Positions 23,792 to 32,237 of a stretch of 64,000 nt of DNA are shown here, piece after piece; the first letter of the stretch is position 1, and each line of letters starts with the position of its first letter. The position numbers were made by a program, and so were the translations under genes. The stretch lies in NCBI RefSeq assembly GCF_022427145.1, contig NZ_JAKSXN010000020.1:17362-81361 (forward strand), given 5' to 3'. Source of the DNA: Paenibacillus timonensis. GTDB lineage: Bacteria; Bacillota; Bacilli; Paenibacillales; Paenibacillaceae. The notes under the pieces were generated by a model that worked only from the letters and a program-made list of their open reading frames with translations, was not told where the DNA came from and searched no databases.

Positions 23792-23884
23792 ACTGAATCC
23801 CTCCATGTTGTGTAATTACCGTACTTTGATTACGTATTGTGCTTGCCGTATGATGCTCGGCTTGTTCGGTCCATCGATTCTTGG

Positions 23885-25423
23885 TTATTTCAGCTCTTGA
23901 TCCGATTGGGCCGGTGACTGAAGATAAATATTCGTCGTCTCATGCATCCAGTCTTTGAAACCGGGGTAGATCTTGCGATACTGTTCAAAAATACGTTTGT
24001 ATTTGCGGTGCGCCTCTGGATTCGGAGTGATGACCTTCTCCAGCTTGACCATCGCCTGGGTCGCTTCCGCTAATCCCGGATAGACTCCAGCCGCCACCGC
24101 CACGGTGATCGCACAGCCGAGACATGGCGCCTGCCGGTCCTGCGGCACGTTCACCGTCACATTGCTGACGTCCGCATGGATCTGCATGAATACATCGGAT
24201 TGCGATGTGCCGCCAGCGATATGGATCTCCTGTACGGGAAAGCCGCTATCCCTGAACTGTACAAGAAGATTCTCCGTGCCGAAGGCAATTCCCTCCATAA
24301 GCGCACGGTACATATGCGCACGGGTATGATTGAGTGACAGCCCGTAGAACATGCCCCTAACCTTCGAATCGAGATAAGGATGGCGGTTGCCCTGCCAGTA
24401 ATCCAACACGATAAGTCCCTCTGAGCCCGGCTCCAGCTCCGCAGCCTGACGGTTCAGATAATGAAATACGCCTTCTTCCACATCCTCCAGATCACGGCAA
24501 AATTCTCGTCGGAACCAACTGAGAATCGAGCCCGAAGAGACCTGGCCCCTGTAGGAGGTATAGTAGCCCGGAAGCAGATGATCCGGCCCTGTATTGATTG
24601 AGCCTTCATTGAACAGGGCTTCAGCCGTCAACGACATGGCCAGATTCGAGGAGCCCGTAATGAGCGCGAGCTTGCCTGGTTCGCTTACTCCCATCCCCAG
24701 AATGGCGATAGAAGAATCGATACCGCCCTGCGCTACCAGTGTATGATACCCGAGGCCAAGCTCATCCGCCGCCTCTTTCGTCAGCGTTCCAATCGCATCT
24801 CCTACTGCATACACATGCCCACCCGGGAACTTGGATACCGCCTCTTCCAAACCGATTGCGTTATAGAAATCCTCCGCGAACGCCCTCTCGCGGGCATTAT
24901 ACCCCCAGTTGCAGGAGTTGTTGATGTTGATGGACCAGATTCCCGTCAGACGATACGTGAGCCAATCCTGGTATTCGCAGAAGACCTCCGCCTTGTCGTA
25001 GTTCTCCTTCTCATGGCGCTTCAACCACAGCAGCTTGCCGGGCATCCATTCCGCCGATAGCTTCGCTCCCGTCTTGTCAGCGATCTCATTCACTTCCTGT
25101 GAAGCTCGGACATCCATCCAAATTAGACAATCCCTTACAGGCGTCCCGTCGAGCATGCTTAAGACCACACTGCAACTGGTCGTCGCCGTACTGATTCCAA
25201 TAATCCGCTCCTTGGTTATGCCTGTCTCCGCCATGCCTTTGGCCAAGCTTGCCTTTAGGGCGTTCCACCAGTCCTCCGGCGATTGCTCTGCCCATCCGGT
25301 ATGTAAATAACTTGTCCGATATTCAGTTGCTGCGAATCCCAGGGAGTTCCCCAGCAAATCATAGAATCCTACTCGTATGCTCCCTGTGCCGCCATCAATA
25401 CCGATCAGCACATCTCGTTTCAT
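23885..25423 (-). CDS. FGGY family carbohydrate kinase
   Basis: The 512-residue two-lobed kinase starts with the phosphate-binding GIDGGTGSIRVGFYD. It has RDCLIWMDVRA, QGGIDSSIAILGMG (catalytic Asp region), ITGSSNLAMSL and the C-terminal ATP site HIAGGTSQSDVFMQI, which covers the FGGY second signature. The family phosphorylates ribulose, xylulose, glycerol, erythrulose and related sugars; length and WMDVRA favour a ketopentose-type (ribulokinase/xylulokinase-like) kinase. Its link to nucleoside use is not obvious, because phosphorolysis already gives ribose 1-phosphate. It may serve a free sugar or act on the compartment product. Confidence 0.85.
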   Translation of the reverse strand: MKRDVLIGIDGGTGSIRVGFYDLLGNSLGFAATEYRTSYLHTGWAEQSPEDWWNALKASLAKGMAETGITKERIIGISTATTSCSVVLSMLDGTPVRDCLIWMDVRASQEVNEIADKTGAKLSAEWMPGKLLWLKRHEKENYDKAEVFCEYQDWLTYRLTGIWSININNSCNWGYNARERAFAEDFYNAIGLEEAVSKFPGGHVYAVGDAIGTLTKEAADELGLGYHTLVAQGGIDSSIAILGMGVSEPGKLALITGSSNLAMSLTAEALFNEGSINTGPDHLLPGYYTSYRGQVSSGSILSWFRREFCRDLEDVEEGVFHYLNRQAAELEPGSEGLIVLDYWQGNRHPYLDSKVRGMFYGLSLNHTRAHMYRALMEGIAFGTENLLVQFRDSGFPVQEIHIAGGTSQSDVFMQIHADVSNVTVNVPQDRQAPCLGCAITVAVAAGVYPGLAEATQAMVKLEKVITPNPEAHRKYKRIFEQYRKIYPGFKDWMHETTNIYLQSPAQSDQELK

Positions 25424-25464
25424 TCCCTCACCCCTTATCTTGTTTACACATGAAACCAGATCTT

Positions 25465-26565
25465 CTAATAGCGATGAAGATTAAAATCCCTGTTAATCCC
25501 GTAAATGGCCCCCGTAACGACGATGCCAACCTGCTCCAGATCGTTCAGATCGCAGGTTTCCATCGGCGAGTGGCTATAGCGGTCCGGCATTCCCATGTCT
25601 AGGCACGGAATACCGTCGTTCTCCAACTGTAAATACGCCGTATCGCTCAGCGCTCCCCGCGCGGCGCTCCGTTGAAGCGTAATACCGCTAAACTGCGCCG
25701 ATTTTTTTATTAACTCGAACAGCCCTTTATGGGCGATATTTCCGTTTAACGTACCTTTTCCGTGAAAATTGAACAACGTAACGCCCGGCCCTCCACCAAG
25801 TACCACATTGTTGACTCCCCGCTGATCCGGGGTGTCTCCGGCGCCAGGGCCAAGCAGACAAATTGCCATATCCGTCTTAACGCTGCGTGCCGCCATCATC
25901 GCGCCTCTGGCATTAAATTCTTCCATTACAGTCCCGACCAGATGAACGGTGCATTCCGGCTTCTTCTCGACCAGTGCGGAGGCAATCTGCAGCAGATTCG
26001 TCAGTCCGGCCGCATCATCGATATAGGCGCCGGCAATCCGGTCGCCGAGCAGTTCCACATAATGAGGCGCAAAAGTTACAGGGCAGCCGACATGAATCCC
26101 CATCTCTTGTACTTGTTCCACACTCTTCGCTCCGATATCGACGAACAAGCTGGAGAACGGATCGACCTTCGCCTTATCCTCTGGGGATTGAATGTGATAG
26201 GCCTTCGCTCCGATCAAGCCGGGATAGTAGTCTCCATTCTCGCTGCCGACCATCACGGGAATGCCCTGGACAATCTTCTCGGAAATGCCTCCGACCCGCT
26301 CGATCCGCAGAAAACCGTCAGGCTCGATCCGGCTAATGACAAAACCGATGACATCCATATGGGCGAACACCATCAGATGGGGCGCCTCCGGATCACTCCC
26401 CGGAAAAGTAGCAATCACATTTCCGGTCTTGTCGATGATAACCTGATCGGTATATCGGGACAGATCATCCTTGAACCGATATGCCATTCGGGATTCATAG
26501 CCCGATAATCGGATAATTCCCATATATTCCTTCATTTTTGTCTTTAGTTCTTCCTTCTGCATCAA
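25465..26565 (-). CDS. M42 family metallopeptidase-like hydrolase
   Basis: 366 residues with the M42 (glutamyl aminopeptidase/endoglucanase-like) pattern: FAHMDVIGF (metal His and Asp), GAYIDDAAG (bridging Asp), TVMEEFNARGA (catalytic Glu pair) and PDRYSHSPMETCD (last His). Family members are usually tetrahedral dodecameric aminopeptidases; BMC or catabolic operon copies may cleave amide bonds of small molecules (inference). First gene of the regulator unit. The start is TTG 26565 or ATG 26562, both after AAGGAGTG. The promoter at 26648-26676 and TGAT repeats at 26601-26630 lie just upstream. Confidence 0.85.
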   Translation of the reverse strand: MMQKEELKTKMKEYMGIIRLSGYESRMAYRFKDDLSRYTDQVIIDKTGNVIATFPGSDPEAPHLMVFAHMDVIGFVISRIEPDGFLRIERVGGISEKIVQGIPVMVGSENGDYYPGLIGAKAYHIQSPEDKAKVDPFSSLFVDIGAKSVEQVQEMGIHVGCPVTFAPHYVELLGDRIAGAYIDDAAGLTNLLQIASALVEKKPECTVHLVGTVMEEFNARGAMMAARSVKTDMAICLLGPGAGDTPDQRGVNNVVLGGGPGVTLFNFHGKGTLNGNIAHKGLFELIKKSAQFSGITLQRSAARGALSDTAYLQLENDGIPCLDMGMPDRYSHSPMETCDLNDLEQVGIVVTGAIYGINRDFNLHRY

Positions 26566-26600
26566 GGAACATCACTCCTTAAGGATCATATCCACTTCAA

Positions 26601-26630
26601 TGATCATTTATGATTATTTATGATCGTTTT
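26601..26630 (-). promoter_or_regulatory. three tandem 10-bp TGAT repeats (candidate DeoR-type operator)
   Basis: On the plus strand the units are TGATCATTTA, TGATTATTTA and TGATCGTTTT, exactly head to tail. They lie just downstream of the predicted transcription start of the M42-kinase-deoD-regulator unit, where a bound repressor would block RNA polymerase. Similar phased units occur before btpA. Confidence 0.6.
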
Positions 26631-26647
26631 ATATTCTTTTTCTTATT

Positions 26648-26676
26648 ATTATATACACCTCGTGATTATCTGTAAA
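26648..26676 (-). promoter_or_regulatory. sigma-A promoter of the M42-FGGY-deoD-regulator unit
   Basis: Minus-strand -35 TTTACA (26671-26676), 17-bp spacer and perfect -10 TATAAT (26648-26653). It is followed by the TGAT operator repeats and then the AAGGAGTG ribosome binding site of the first gene. Confidence 0.8.
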
Positions 26677-26739
26677 CAATAATGACATCGTTTTAGATAA
26701 TAGCAAAAGATATTCAAGTTAAATCGATATGATGTAATA

Positions 26740-26856
26740 TTATTTGACATCCATTACTGAGAGCAACCCGTGTTTTTGAGAGCATCTTTCGATTCTACGC
26801 GGATAGAGACGCAACGACCTCACTTTGGAAACCGCAATTCCTGAATTAGTTACCAT
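26740..26856 (-). CDS. possible 38-residue small protein
   Basis: ATG 26856 follows GAGGTGAGG, a good ribosome binding site, and opens a 38-codon frame (MVTNSGIAVSKVRSLRLYPRR, ending VMDVK). The product is basic and has no membrane segment or motif I know. It lies in the AT-rich junction between cymR and the BMC cluster, so it could equally be debris of the flanking DNA. Only the ribosome binding site supports it. Confidence 0.25.
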   Translation of the reverse strand: MVTNSGIAVSKVRSLRLYPRRIERCSQKHGLLSVMDVK

Positions 26857-26889
26857 TTGCGCCTCACCTCGTTATGTATGTACTAACCG

Positions 26890-26928
26890 AAAAAAAACGG
26901 CATGAACCCCATCTTTACACGGGTTTCA
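26890..26928 (-). terminator. terminator downstream of cymR
   Basis: Arms TGAACCCC and GGGTTTCA (26903-26928, one mismatch) form a hairpin. On the minus strand GCCG and then eight T residues follow (26890-26897). A second perfect hairpin, GGACTGAACC (27035-27044) with GGTTCAGTCC (27061-27070), lies between it and the cymR stop but has no T-tract. Confidence 0.65.
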
Positions 26929-27090
26929 GCCATTTCTATTCATTGCCTCGTTAGGTTTAGGCGGAATTCAGCTTACCATCTACACTCGCGATACAAAAAG
27001 TACTGTTTTTTTATAATTATTTCCGAATCGTTCAGGACTGAACCCGGTTGTTTCATCATAGGTTCAGTCCATCTTAAAGTTGGAGCATCC

Positions 27091-27510
27091 TTAAATGTAG
27101 AACATGTAATTTTCCTTCGTTCCGTGCTCCTCGAAATTCACCAGATTCTCCAGCGTCGTCGAATCGAGCACTTCCGCGATGCTGTCGCGGATGCGCAACC
27201 ACAAATCGCGTTTTGCCGGATCGTCCTCCTCGGTGAAATCGACCGGGGAAATCGGCCCCTCCAACACGCGGATGATATCTCCCGCCGTAATTTCGCTGGC
27301 TTCTTTGGAAAGAATATAACCGCCGTAAGCCCCGCGTACGCTCTTCACCAGACCGGCGTTGCGCAGCGGCGCGATCAATTGCTCCAGGTAATGCTCGGAC
27401 AATTGGTTTTTCTCGGCGATGCTTTTAAGAGAAGTCGGCCCCTCGCCAAATTTAGCGGCCAGCTCCATCATAATGGTTAATCCGTAGCGTCCTTTTGTGG
27501 AAATCTTCAA
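27091..27510 (-). CDS. cymR: Rrf2 family regulator CymR
   Basis: A 139-residue dimeric winged-helix repressor of cysteine metabolism genes; in B. subtilis it works with cysteine synthase CysK. LKISTKGRYGLTIMMELA is nearly the B. subtilis N-terminus. ENQLSEHYLEQLIAPLRNAGLV is written here only in part: SEHYLEQLIAPLRNAG carries the recognition helix, and VRGAYGGYIL the wing. No Fe-S cysteines are present, as in CymR and unlike IscR. I choose TTG 27510, after GAGGTG, over the frame start six codons upstream. It is usually next to iscS, from which the BMC cluster separates it here. It diverges from mnmA. Confidence 0.9.
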   Translation of the reverse strand: MKISTKGRYGLTIMMELAAKFGEGPTSLKSIAEKNQLSEHYLEQLIAPLRNAGLVKSVRGAYGGYILSKEASEITAGDIIRVLEGPISPVDFTEEDDPAKRDLWLRIRDSIAEVLDSTTLENLVNFEEHGTKENYMFYI

Positions 27511-27692
27511 AGAAGGCACCTCTTTCAATTTTCGAATAAACTTTATATAATTGAACTTTGATCCTTAAAAGACAGTCTCGGGCCCTCCGCCGCGATCTTC
27601 CGCGACAGCCGTGCCCAAATCCGGGAATTCCTCCCTATTCCTATCTTTACCCTGTGCTTATCGTAACATATCATATGTGTTTTGGAAAATAA

Positions 27693-28883
<1,191 letters not shown>

Positions 28884-28896
28884 GCTGGATCAAAAT

Positions 28897-28940
28897 AAAA
28901 CGGAGTTACAGCGTCGGTTTTGACGCGTAACTCCGTTTTT
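28897..28940. terminator. bidirectional terminator between mnmA and rarA
   Basis: Stem AACGGAGTTAC / GTAACTCCGTT (28899-28937) carries T-runs on both sides: seven T on the plus strand after mnmA, and TTTTATTTT on the minus strand after rarA. Confidence 0.92.
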
Positions 28941-28971
28941 TTCGTTTATCCGCAGGGCTTATGCGCTCCGG

Positions 28972-30285
28972 TTACTTGCCGTTTCTGCGCCGCAGCTCTT
29001 GGTTGTGTTTGATCTTCGCTTCGTTCCCTTGCTCGGTGGCATGATAGAATGTACGCCCAGCCAAGCGTTCAGGCAGGTATTCCTGCTGCACATAATGACC
29101 AGGGTAATCATGCGGATATTTGTAGCCCTCGTGCCCGAGCTTCACCGCTCCCTTGTAGTGGGTATCGCGCAAATGCAGAGGAACCTCGGCCGATTTGACC
29201 TCCTCGATGGCTGCCAAAGCGTTCCCGATCGCCTCCACGACGCCGTTCGATTTAGGGCTTTCGACCGCAAACAGGATCGCCTGAACGACGTTCAGCCGCG
29301 CTTCGGGCCAACCATTGTTCCGGTAAGCGTCCAAAGCACTGATCGCCTGCACCAGCGCTTGCGGGTTGGCCAGGCCGATATCCTCGCTGCTGGCGGCGAT
29401 CAACCGGCGGATAAAGGTCATCGGATCCATCCCCAGCTTCTCCACGGCGTATAGGAACCAGAACACCGCCGCATCGCTGGAGCCGCGAATCGATTTATGG
29501 AACGCCGACAACACGTCGTATTGCGTGGATTCGTCCGCTTTGACGAGCGGCCGGCGGATCGATTCCTCCGCCACCTCAAGCGTAATGTGCACCGTTCCGT
29601 CCGGTTGCGGCGGCGTGGTCATCGCAGCCAGCTCCAGGGCATTTAACGCACGCCGAATGTCGCCGTTCGCCATGGCAGCAATGTGCAGCAGTGCTTCCTC
29701 GTCAACCTGCAGCGCCATGAAGCCAAGCCCCTTCTCCGGATCCGCCAAGGCTCGCCGCATGGCAATCAGCGAATGCTCTTGGGTCAGCGACTCCAGCTGG
29801 AATAACGTAGAGCGGCTCATCAAGGCGCCGTTGACGTAGTGGAATGGATTTTCCGTTGTTGCGCCGATGAAGATGATCGTGCCTTTTTCCACCGCTGGCA
29901 GTAAGGCGTCTTGTCTTGAGCTGTTGAAGCGATGCACCTCGTCCAGAAACAAGATCGTTTTCGTGCCGTAAAAAGCTTTATCGTTCTGCGCTTTCTCAAT
30001 CACCTCGCGAACGTCCTTCACCGACGCATCCACCGCGTTCAATCGGACGAACTCCGCTTTCGTATGGTTGGAAATAATGTGGGCGAGGGTCGTTTTGCCG
30101 CAGCCCGGAGGGCCGTACAGCAAAATCGAGGAGACCTGGTCGGCCTCGATCGCCCGCCGCAGCAGCTTGCCCGGGCCAACGATATGCTCTTGTCCGATAT
30201 ATTCATCCAGCGAGGTTGGCCGCATCCGGTCGGCTAGCAGCCGCCCCGCCGGGCTTTGCTCCTGATTAAAAGAAAACAAATCCAC
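28972..30285 (-). CDS. rarA: replication-associated recombination protein A (RarA/MgsA)
   Basis: A 437-residue AAA+ ATPase of the clamp-loader group that acts at stalled replication forks. RMRPTSLDEYIGQEHIVGPG precedes Walker A GPPGCGKTTLA (about residue 58), Walker B ILFLDEVHRFN and sensor 1 GATTENPFHYVN. The C-terminal MgsA-type tetramerisation region has IGLANPQALVQA, AYRNNGWPEARL and YPHDYPGHYVQQEYLP. It is full length. In B. subtilis it (yrvN) sits beside cymR; here mnmA lies between them. Confidence 0.96.
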   Translation of the reverse strand: MDLFSFNQEQSPAGRLLADRMRPTSLDEYIGQEHIVGPGKLLRRAIEADQVSSILLYGPPGCGKTTLAHIISNHTKAEFVRLNAVDASVKDVREVIEKAQNDKAFYGTKTILFLDEVHRFNSSRQDALLPAVEKGTIIFIGATTENPFHYVNGALMSRSTLFQLESLTQEHSLIAMRRALADPEKGLGFMALQVDEEALLHIAAMANGDIRRALNALELAAMTTPPQPDGTVHITLEVAEESIRRPLVKADESTQYDVLSAFHKSIRGSSDAAVFWFLYAVEKLGMDPMTFIRRLIAASSEDIGLANPQALVQAISALDAYRNNGWPEARLNVVQAILFAVESPKSNGVVEAIGNALAAIEEVKSAEVPLHLRDTHYKGAVKLGHEGYKYPHDYPGHYVQQEYLPERLAGRTFYHATEQGNEAKIKHNQELRRRNGK

Positions 30286-30848
30286 CTTTAAGTCACTTCC
30301 TTGATCATTAACATGATTAACGTGATGAATACGAATAGCATGTATAGCTTGATAAATGAAAGGATACCAAACTTATTCTAGCATACCTTGCGTAAAAAAC
30401 ACTTATAGTCGTTCTTTCGCTTTTCCCGCCGCCGGAAATATGAGTTAATATAGATGTCGGGCCGACGAATCACGGGAAAGGGGGCTGATCGAAGTGATTT
30501 CAGTGAGTGAGGTGGCTGCCGCGTAAGCGGCGCCCAATTAAAACGGGGGGCTGGGAACAGCCTCCCTTATTTATGTTTGACACCACCTGTGTTAAGATAG
30601 ATCCAGATTCAACCAAATTTTGTATGAAGTTAAATTTCAAAAAGTCAAAAATTCGGCTCTTCAACACTGAGAAGATTGGATGAAGCTAGGGACGGAGTAG
30701 CGGAGCGTACATGGAGGTACGTGAGCAACGAAATGTTCGAATCAGGTTCATTGAATCACCGTCGTGATGTAAAGACGAATTTGACTACCTACACTAAATT
30801 GAAGGGGGGAAGCGAGCATGTTGACTTATGTCGTAACTGCAATCGAGG
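30286..30848. other. long intergenic region with small reading frames and hairpins
   Basis: About 560 bases between rarA and the CD3324-type gene. A ten-codon frame at 30494-30526 (GTG after AAGGGGG, MISVSEVAAA) is followed by a hairpin GGGGGCTG / CAGCCTCC at about 30546-30568. A 62-codon frame at 30676-30864 (containing NHRRDVKTNLTTYTKLKGGS and CRNCNRGW) is open but has a poor ribosome binding site. The same DNA has the short hairpin CGTAC/GTACG at about 30710. I cannot decide between a small gene and a structured RNA leader. Confidence 0.4.
30494..30526 (+). CDS. possible ten-residue leader peptide
   Basis: GTG 30494 follows AAGGGGG and encodes MISVSEVAAA, ending at TAA 30524. A G-rich hairpin follows about 20 bases later, the arrangement of a leader peptide with an attenuator. 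No amino acid stands out as the sensed one, and no long gene follows at once. Weak call. Confidence 0.2.
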   Translation: MISVSEVAAA

Positions 30849-30864
30849 ATGGACCACGAAATAA
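30676..30864 (+). CDS. doubtful 62-residue protein
   Basis: The frame has CRNC near its end, a half zinc site, and many Asn, Arg and Thr. Its stop overlaps the ribosome binding site of the next gene. Start ATG 30676 has only GAGAAG upstream. The underlying DNA may be functional as RNA and not as protein. I do not recognise a family. Confidence 0.2.
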   Translation: MDEARDGVAERTWRYVSNEMFESGSLNHRRDVKTNLTTYTKLKGGSEHVDLCRNCNRGWTTK

Positions 30865-30878
30865 GGAGGTACATGATC

Positions 30879-31175
30879 GTGAATTACAAAAATGGAAAGG
30901 ATGTTCTTCCCCCTAGGCTGCTGCAGGAGCTCCAAACCTACATTCAAGGTGAGCTGTTGTACATTCCCAAACCGGAACGGTCGAGGGCGTTATGGGGAGA
31001 ACTAAGTGGATCCCGCATCTCCATCGCCAAGCGGAATGAGGAGATTTTCCGCCTTTATCGCGCTGGGAGCACAGTACGGGATTTAGCCGGTAAATTTCAC
31101 CTCTCCGATGAAAGCATCCGCAAAATATTAACCAAAATGCGCAGCTTAAGACAACCCGCAGCCGTGACCGAATAA
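30879..31175 (+). CDS. CD3324 family HTH protein
   Basis: 98 residues. NYKNGKDVLPPRLLQELQTY, QGELLYIPKPE and the C-terminal helix-turn-helix EIFRLYRAGSTVRDLAGKF then LSDESIRKILTKMR match the CD3324 family. These are small Mor-activator-like DNA-binding proteins of Firmicutes with no known targets. The ribosome binding site AAGGAGG (30863-30869) decides the start: GTG 30879 is nine bases away, while ATG 30873 is only three away. A hairpin at 31222-31245 follows. Confidence 0.75.
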   Translation: MNYKNGKDVLPPRLLQELQTYIQGELLYIPKPERSRALWGELSGSRISIAKRNEEIFRLYRAGSTVRDLAGKFHLSDESIRKILTKMRSLRQPAAVTE

Positions 31176-31221
31176 TCGGTGACAAGGGAGCATCCCATGA
31201 CGAATCTCATAAAAAACGATA

Positions 31222-31250
31222 AGCCAAGACCGGCTGGTCTTGGCTATATT
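31222..31250 (+). terminator. hairpin terminator after the CD3324-type gene
   Basis: Arms AGCCAAGACC (31222-31231) and GGTCTTGGCT (31236-31245) pair perfectly around a four-base loop. ATATTTAT follows, a poor T-tract. It lies inside the longest possible frame of the next gene, so that gene must start further on. Confidence 0.65.
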
Positions 31251-31263
31251 TATGGGGAATCAG

Positions 31264-31269
31264 GTATAA
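31264..31269 (+). promoter_or_regulatory. -10 box of the HNH gene
   Basis: A perfect TATAAT, 48 bp upstream of the proposed TTG start and just after the preceding hairpin. The best -35 is TTGGCT, 19 bp before it, so spacing is slightly long. Confidence 0.5.
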
Positions 31270-31316
31270 TGGAGTCATATCCTACTTACAGTCTATTCCA
31301 AACTGAGGTGACTCCC

Positions 31317-32237
31317 TTGACGCAGCAGCAGCACCCTGAGCACGTTTCGACTTCCGCGAAAGCGGTAAAAATATGCGCCTATTGCGGCCAATCGAAGCCG
31401 CTGGGCGAATTCCTGCGCCGCACCGGCAAGCGCTCCGGCAAAGGCTCACGCCGCGGGGCTTGCCGCAGCTGCCGCGCGCTGCGCAAGGCGCAGCAGGCCG
31501 CGTTGCCGCTGGCCGCGGCCCATGAGCCCGCTGGCGCTGCGCTTGTCGCGCCAGCGGCCATGCCCGCCGCGGCGGCGCCAAGCGGCGACGACCGCGCGCG
31601 CGAAGCCGCGGCCGGGCCAAGCGCGCCGCCGGGCGCGGAAGCCGGCGCCGCCGCTGGCACAGCCAAGGCGGCGCGCAAACGCAAGCGCAAGCGCCGCAGC
31701 AAAAAGGCCGCGGTCCAGATCGCGGCCTTCCAGGACGGCGCAAGCGCCGCCAATGCGGCGCCGGCTGGGGGCGCCGCAGGCCGGCCGGGCGCCGACGCCG
31801 CGGCGCCCAAGCGGCGGATCAAGCGGGCGCTGCCTGCCCCGCCGCCGAAGGTCGAGGGGCCCGACGTCCGGACCCTGCGCCCGAACCGCAACGGTATGAT
31901 CCGCCTGCGCGGGCGCACCGACAAAGGCCGGCGCTGGCAGCAGGAGATCGACTTTGAGCTGGCCGTCACGCTCGTGCGCGAGCATATGGCGGTCGTCGTC
32001 AACCCGTTCACCATCCGGCGGTTGTACACCAATAAAGCGTTCCGCCATTATATTTTGACGCGGGATCATTATACCTGCTTCTTTTGCGGGGAGTACGGCG
32101 ATACGATCGACCACCTGTTGCCCAAAGCCAAGGGCGGCCACACGACCCCGGTGAACTGCGTTTGCGCCTGCAACCTGTGCAACCAGAGCAAAGCCGATCG
32201 GTGGCTGGACGACTTTATGCAGGATGACGCGCAGTAA
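31317..32237 (+). CDS. HNH endonuclease-fold protein with long Ala/Arg-rich linker
   Basis: 306 residues in three parts. Residues about 15-50 hold a four-cysteine ribbon (KICAYCGQSKP and ACRSCRAL). About 50-190 is low-complexity Ala/Gly/Pro with a very basic patch KAARKRKRKRRSKKAA. About 195-300 ends in an HNH nuclease core: HYTCFFCGEYGDTIDHLLPK, then CNLCNQSKADRWL. Start TTG 31317 is six bases after GAGGTGA and downstream of a TATAAT; the longer frame from 31179 would translate a terminator hairpin. DNA cleavage or nicking is probable, the biological target unknown. GC content of the linker is extreme compared with the neighbours. Confidence 0.75.
   Translation: MTQQQHPEHVSTSAKAVKICAYCGQSKPLGEFLRRTGKRSGKGSRRGACRSCRALRKAQQAALPLAAAHEPAGAALVAPAAMPAAAAPSGDDRAREAAAGPSAPPGAEAGAAAGTAKAARKRKRKRRSKKAAVQIAAFQDGASAANAAPAGGAAGRPGADAAAPKRRIKRALPAPPPKVEGPDVRTLRPNRNGMIRLRGRTDKGRRWQQEIDFELAVTLVREHMAVVVNPFTIRRLYTNKAFRHYILTRDHYTCFFCGEYGDTIDHLLPKAKGGHTTPVNCVCACNLCNQSKADRWLDDFMQDDAQ

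Noticed and set aside
4768..26565. Ethanolamine or propanediol utilisation locus
   Set aside because: Shell genes match, but no ammonia lyase, diol dehydratase, aldehyde dehydrogenase or B12 genes are present.
26601..26630. Short tandem repeats taken for a CRISPR
   Set aside because: Units are 10 bp with no spacers and no cas genes; they fit a protein-binding site.
26857..27090. Integration site or insertion sequence end at the cluster border
   Set aside because: Two hairpins are present, but no transposase, no matching inverted repeat at the other border and no tRNA gene were found.
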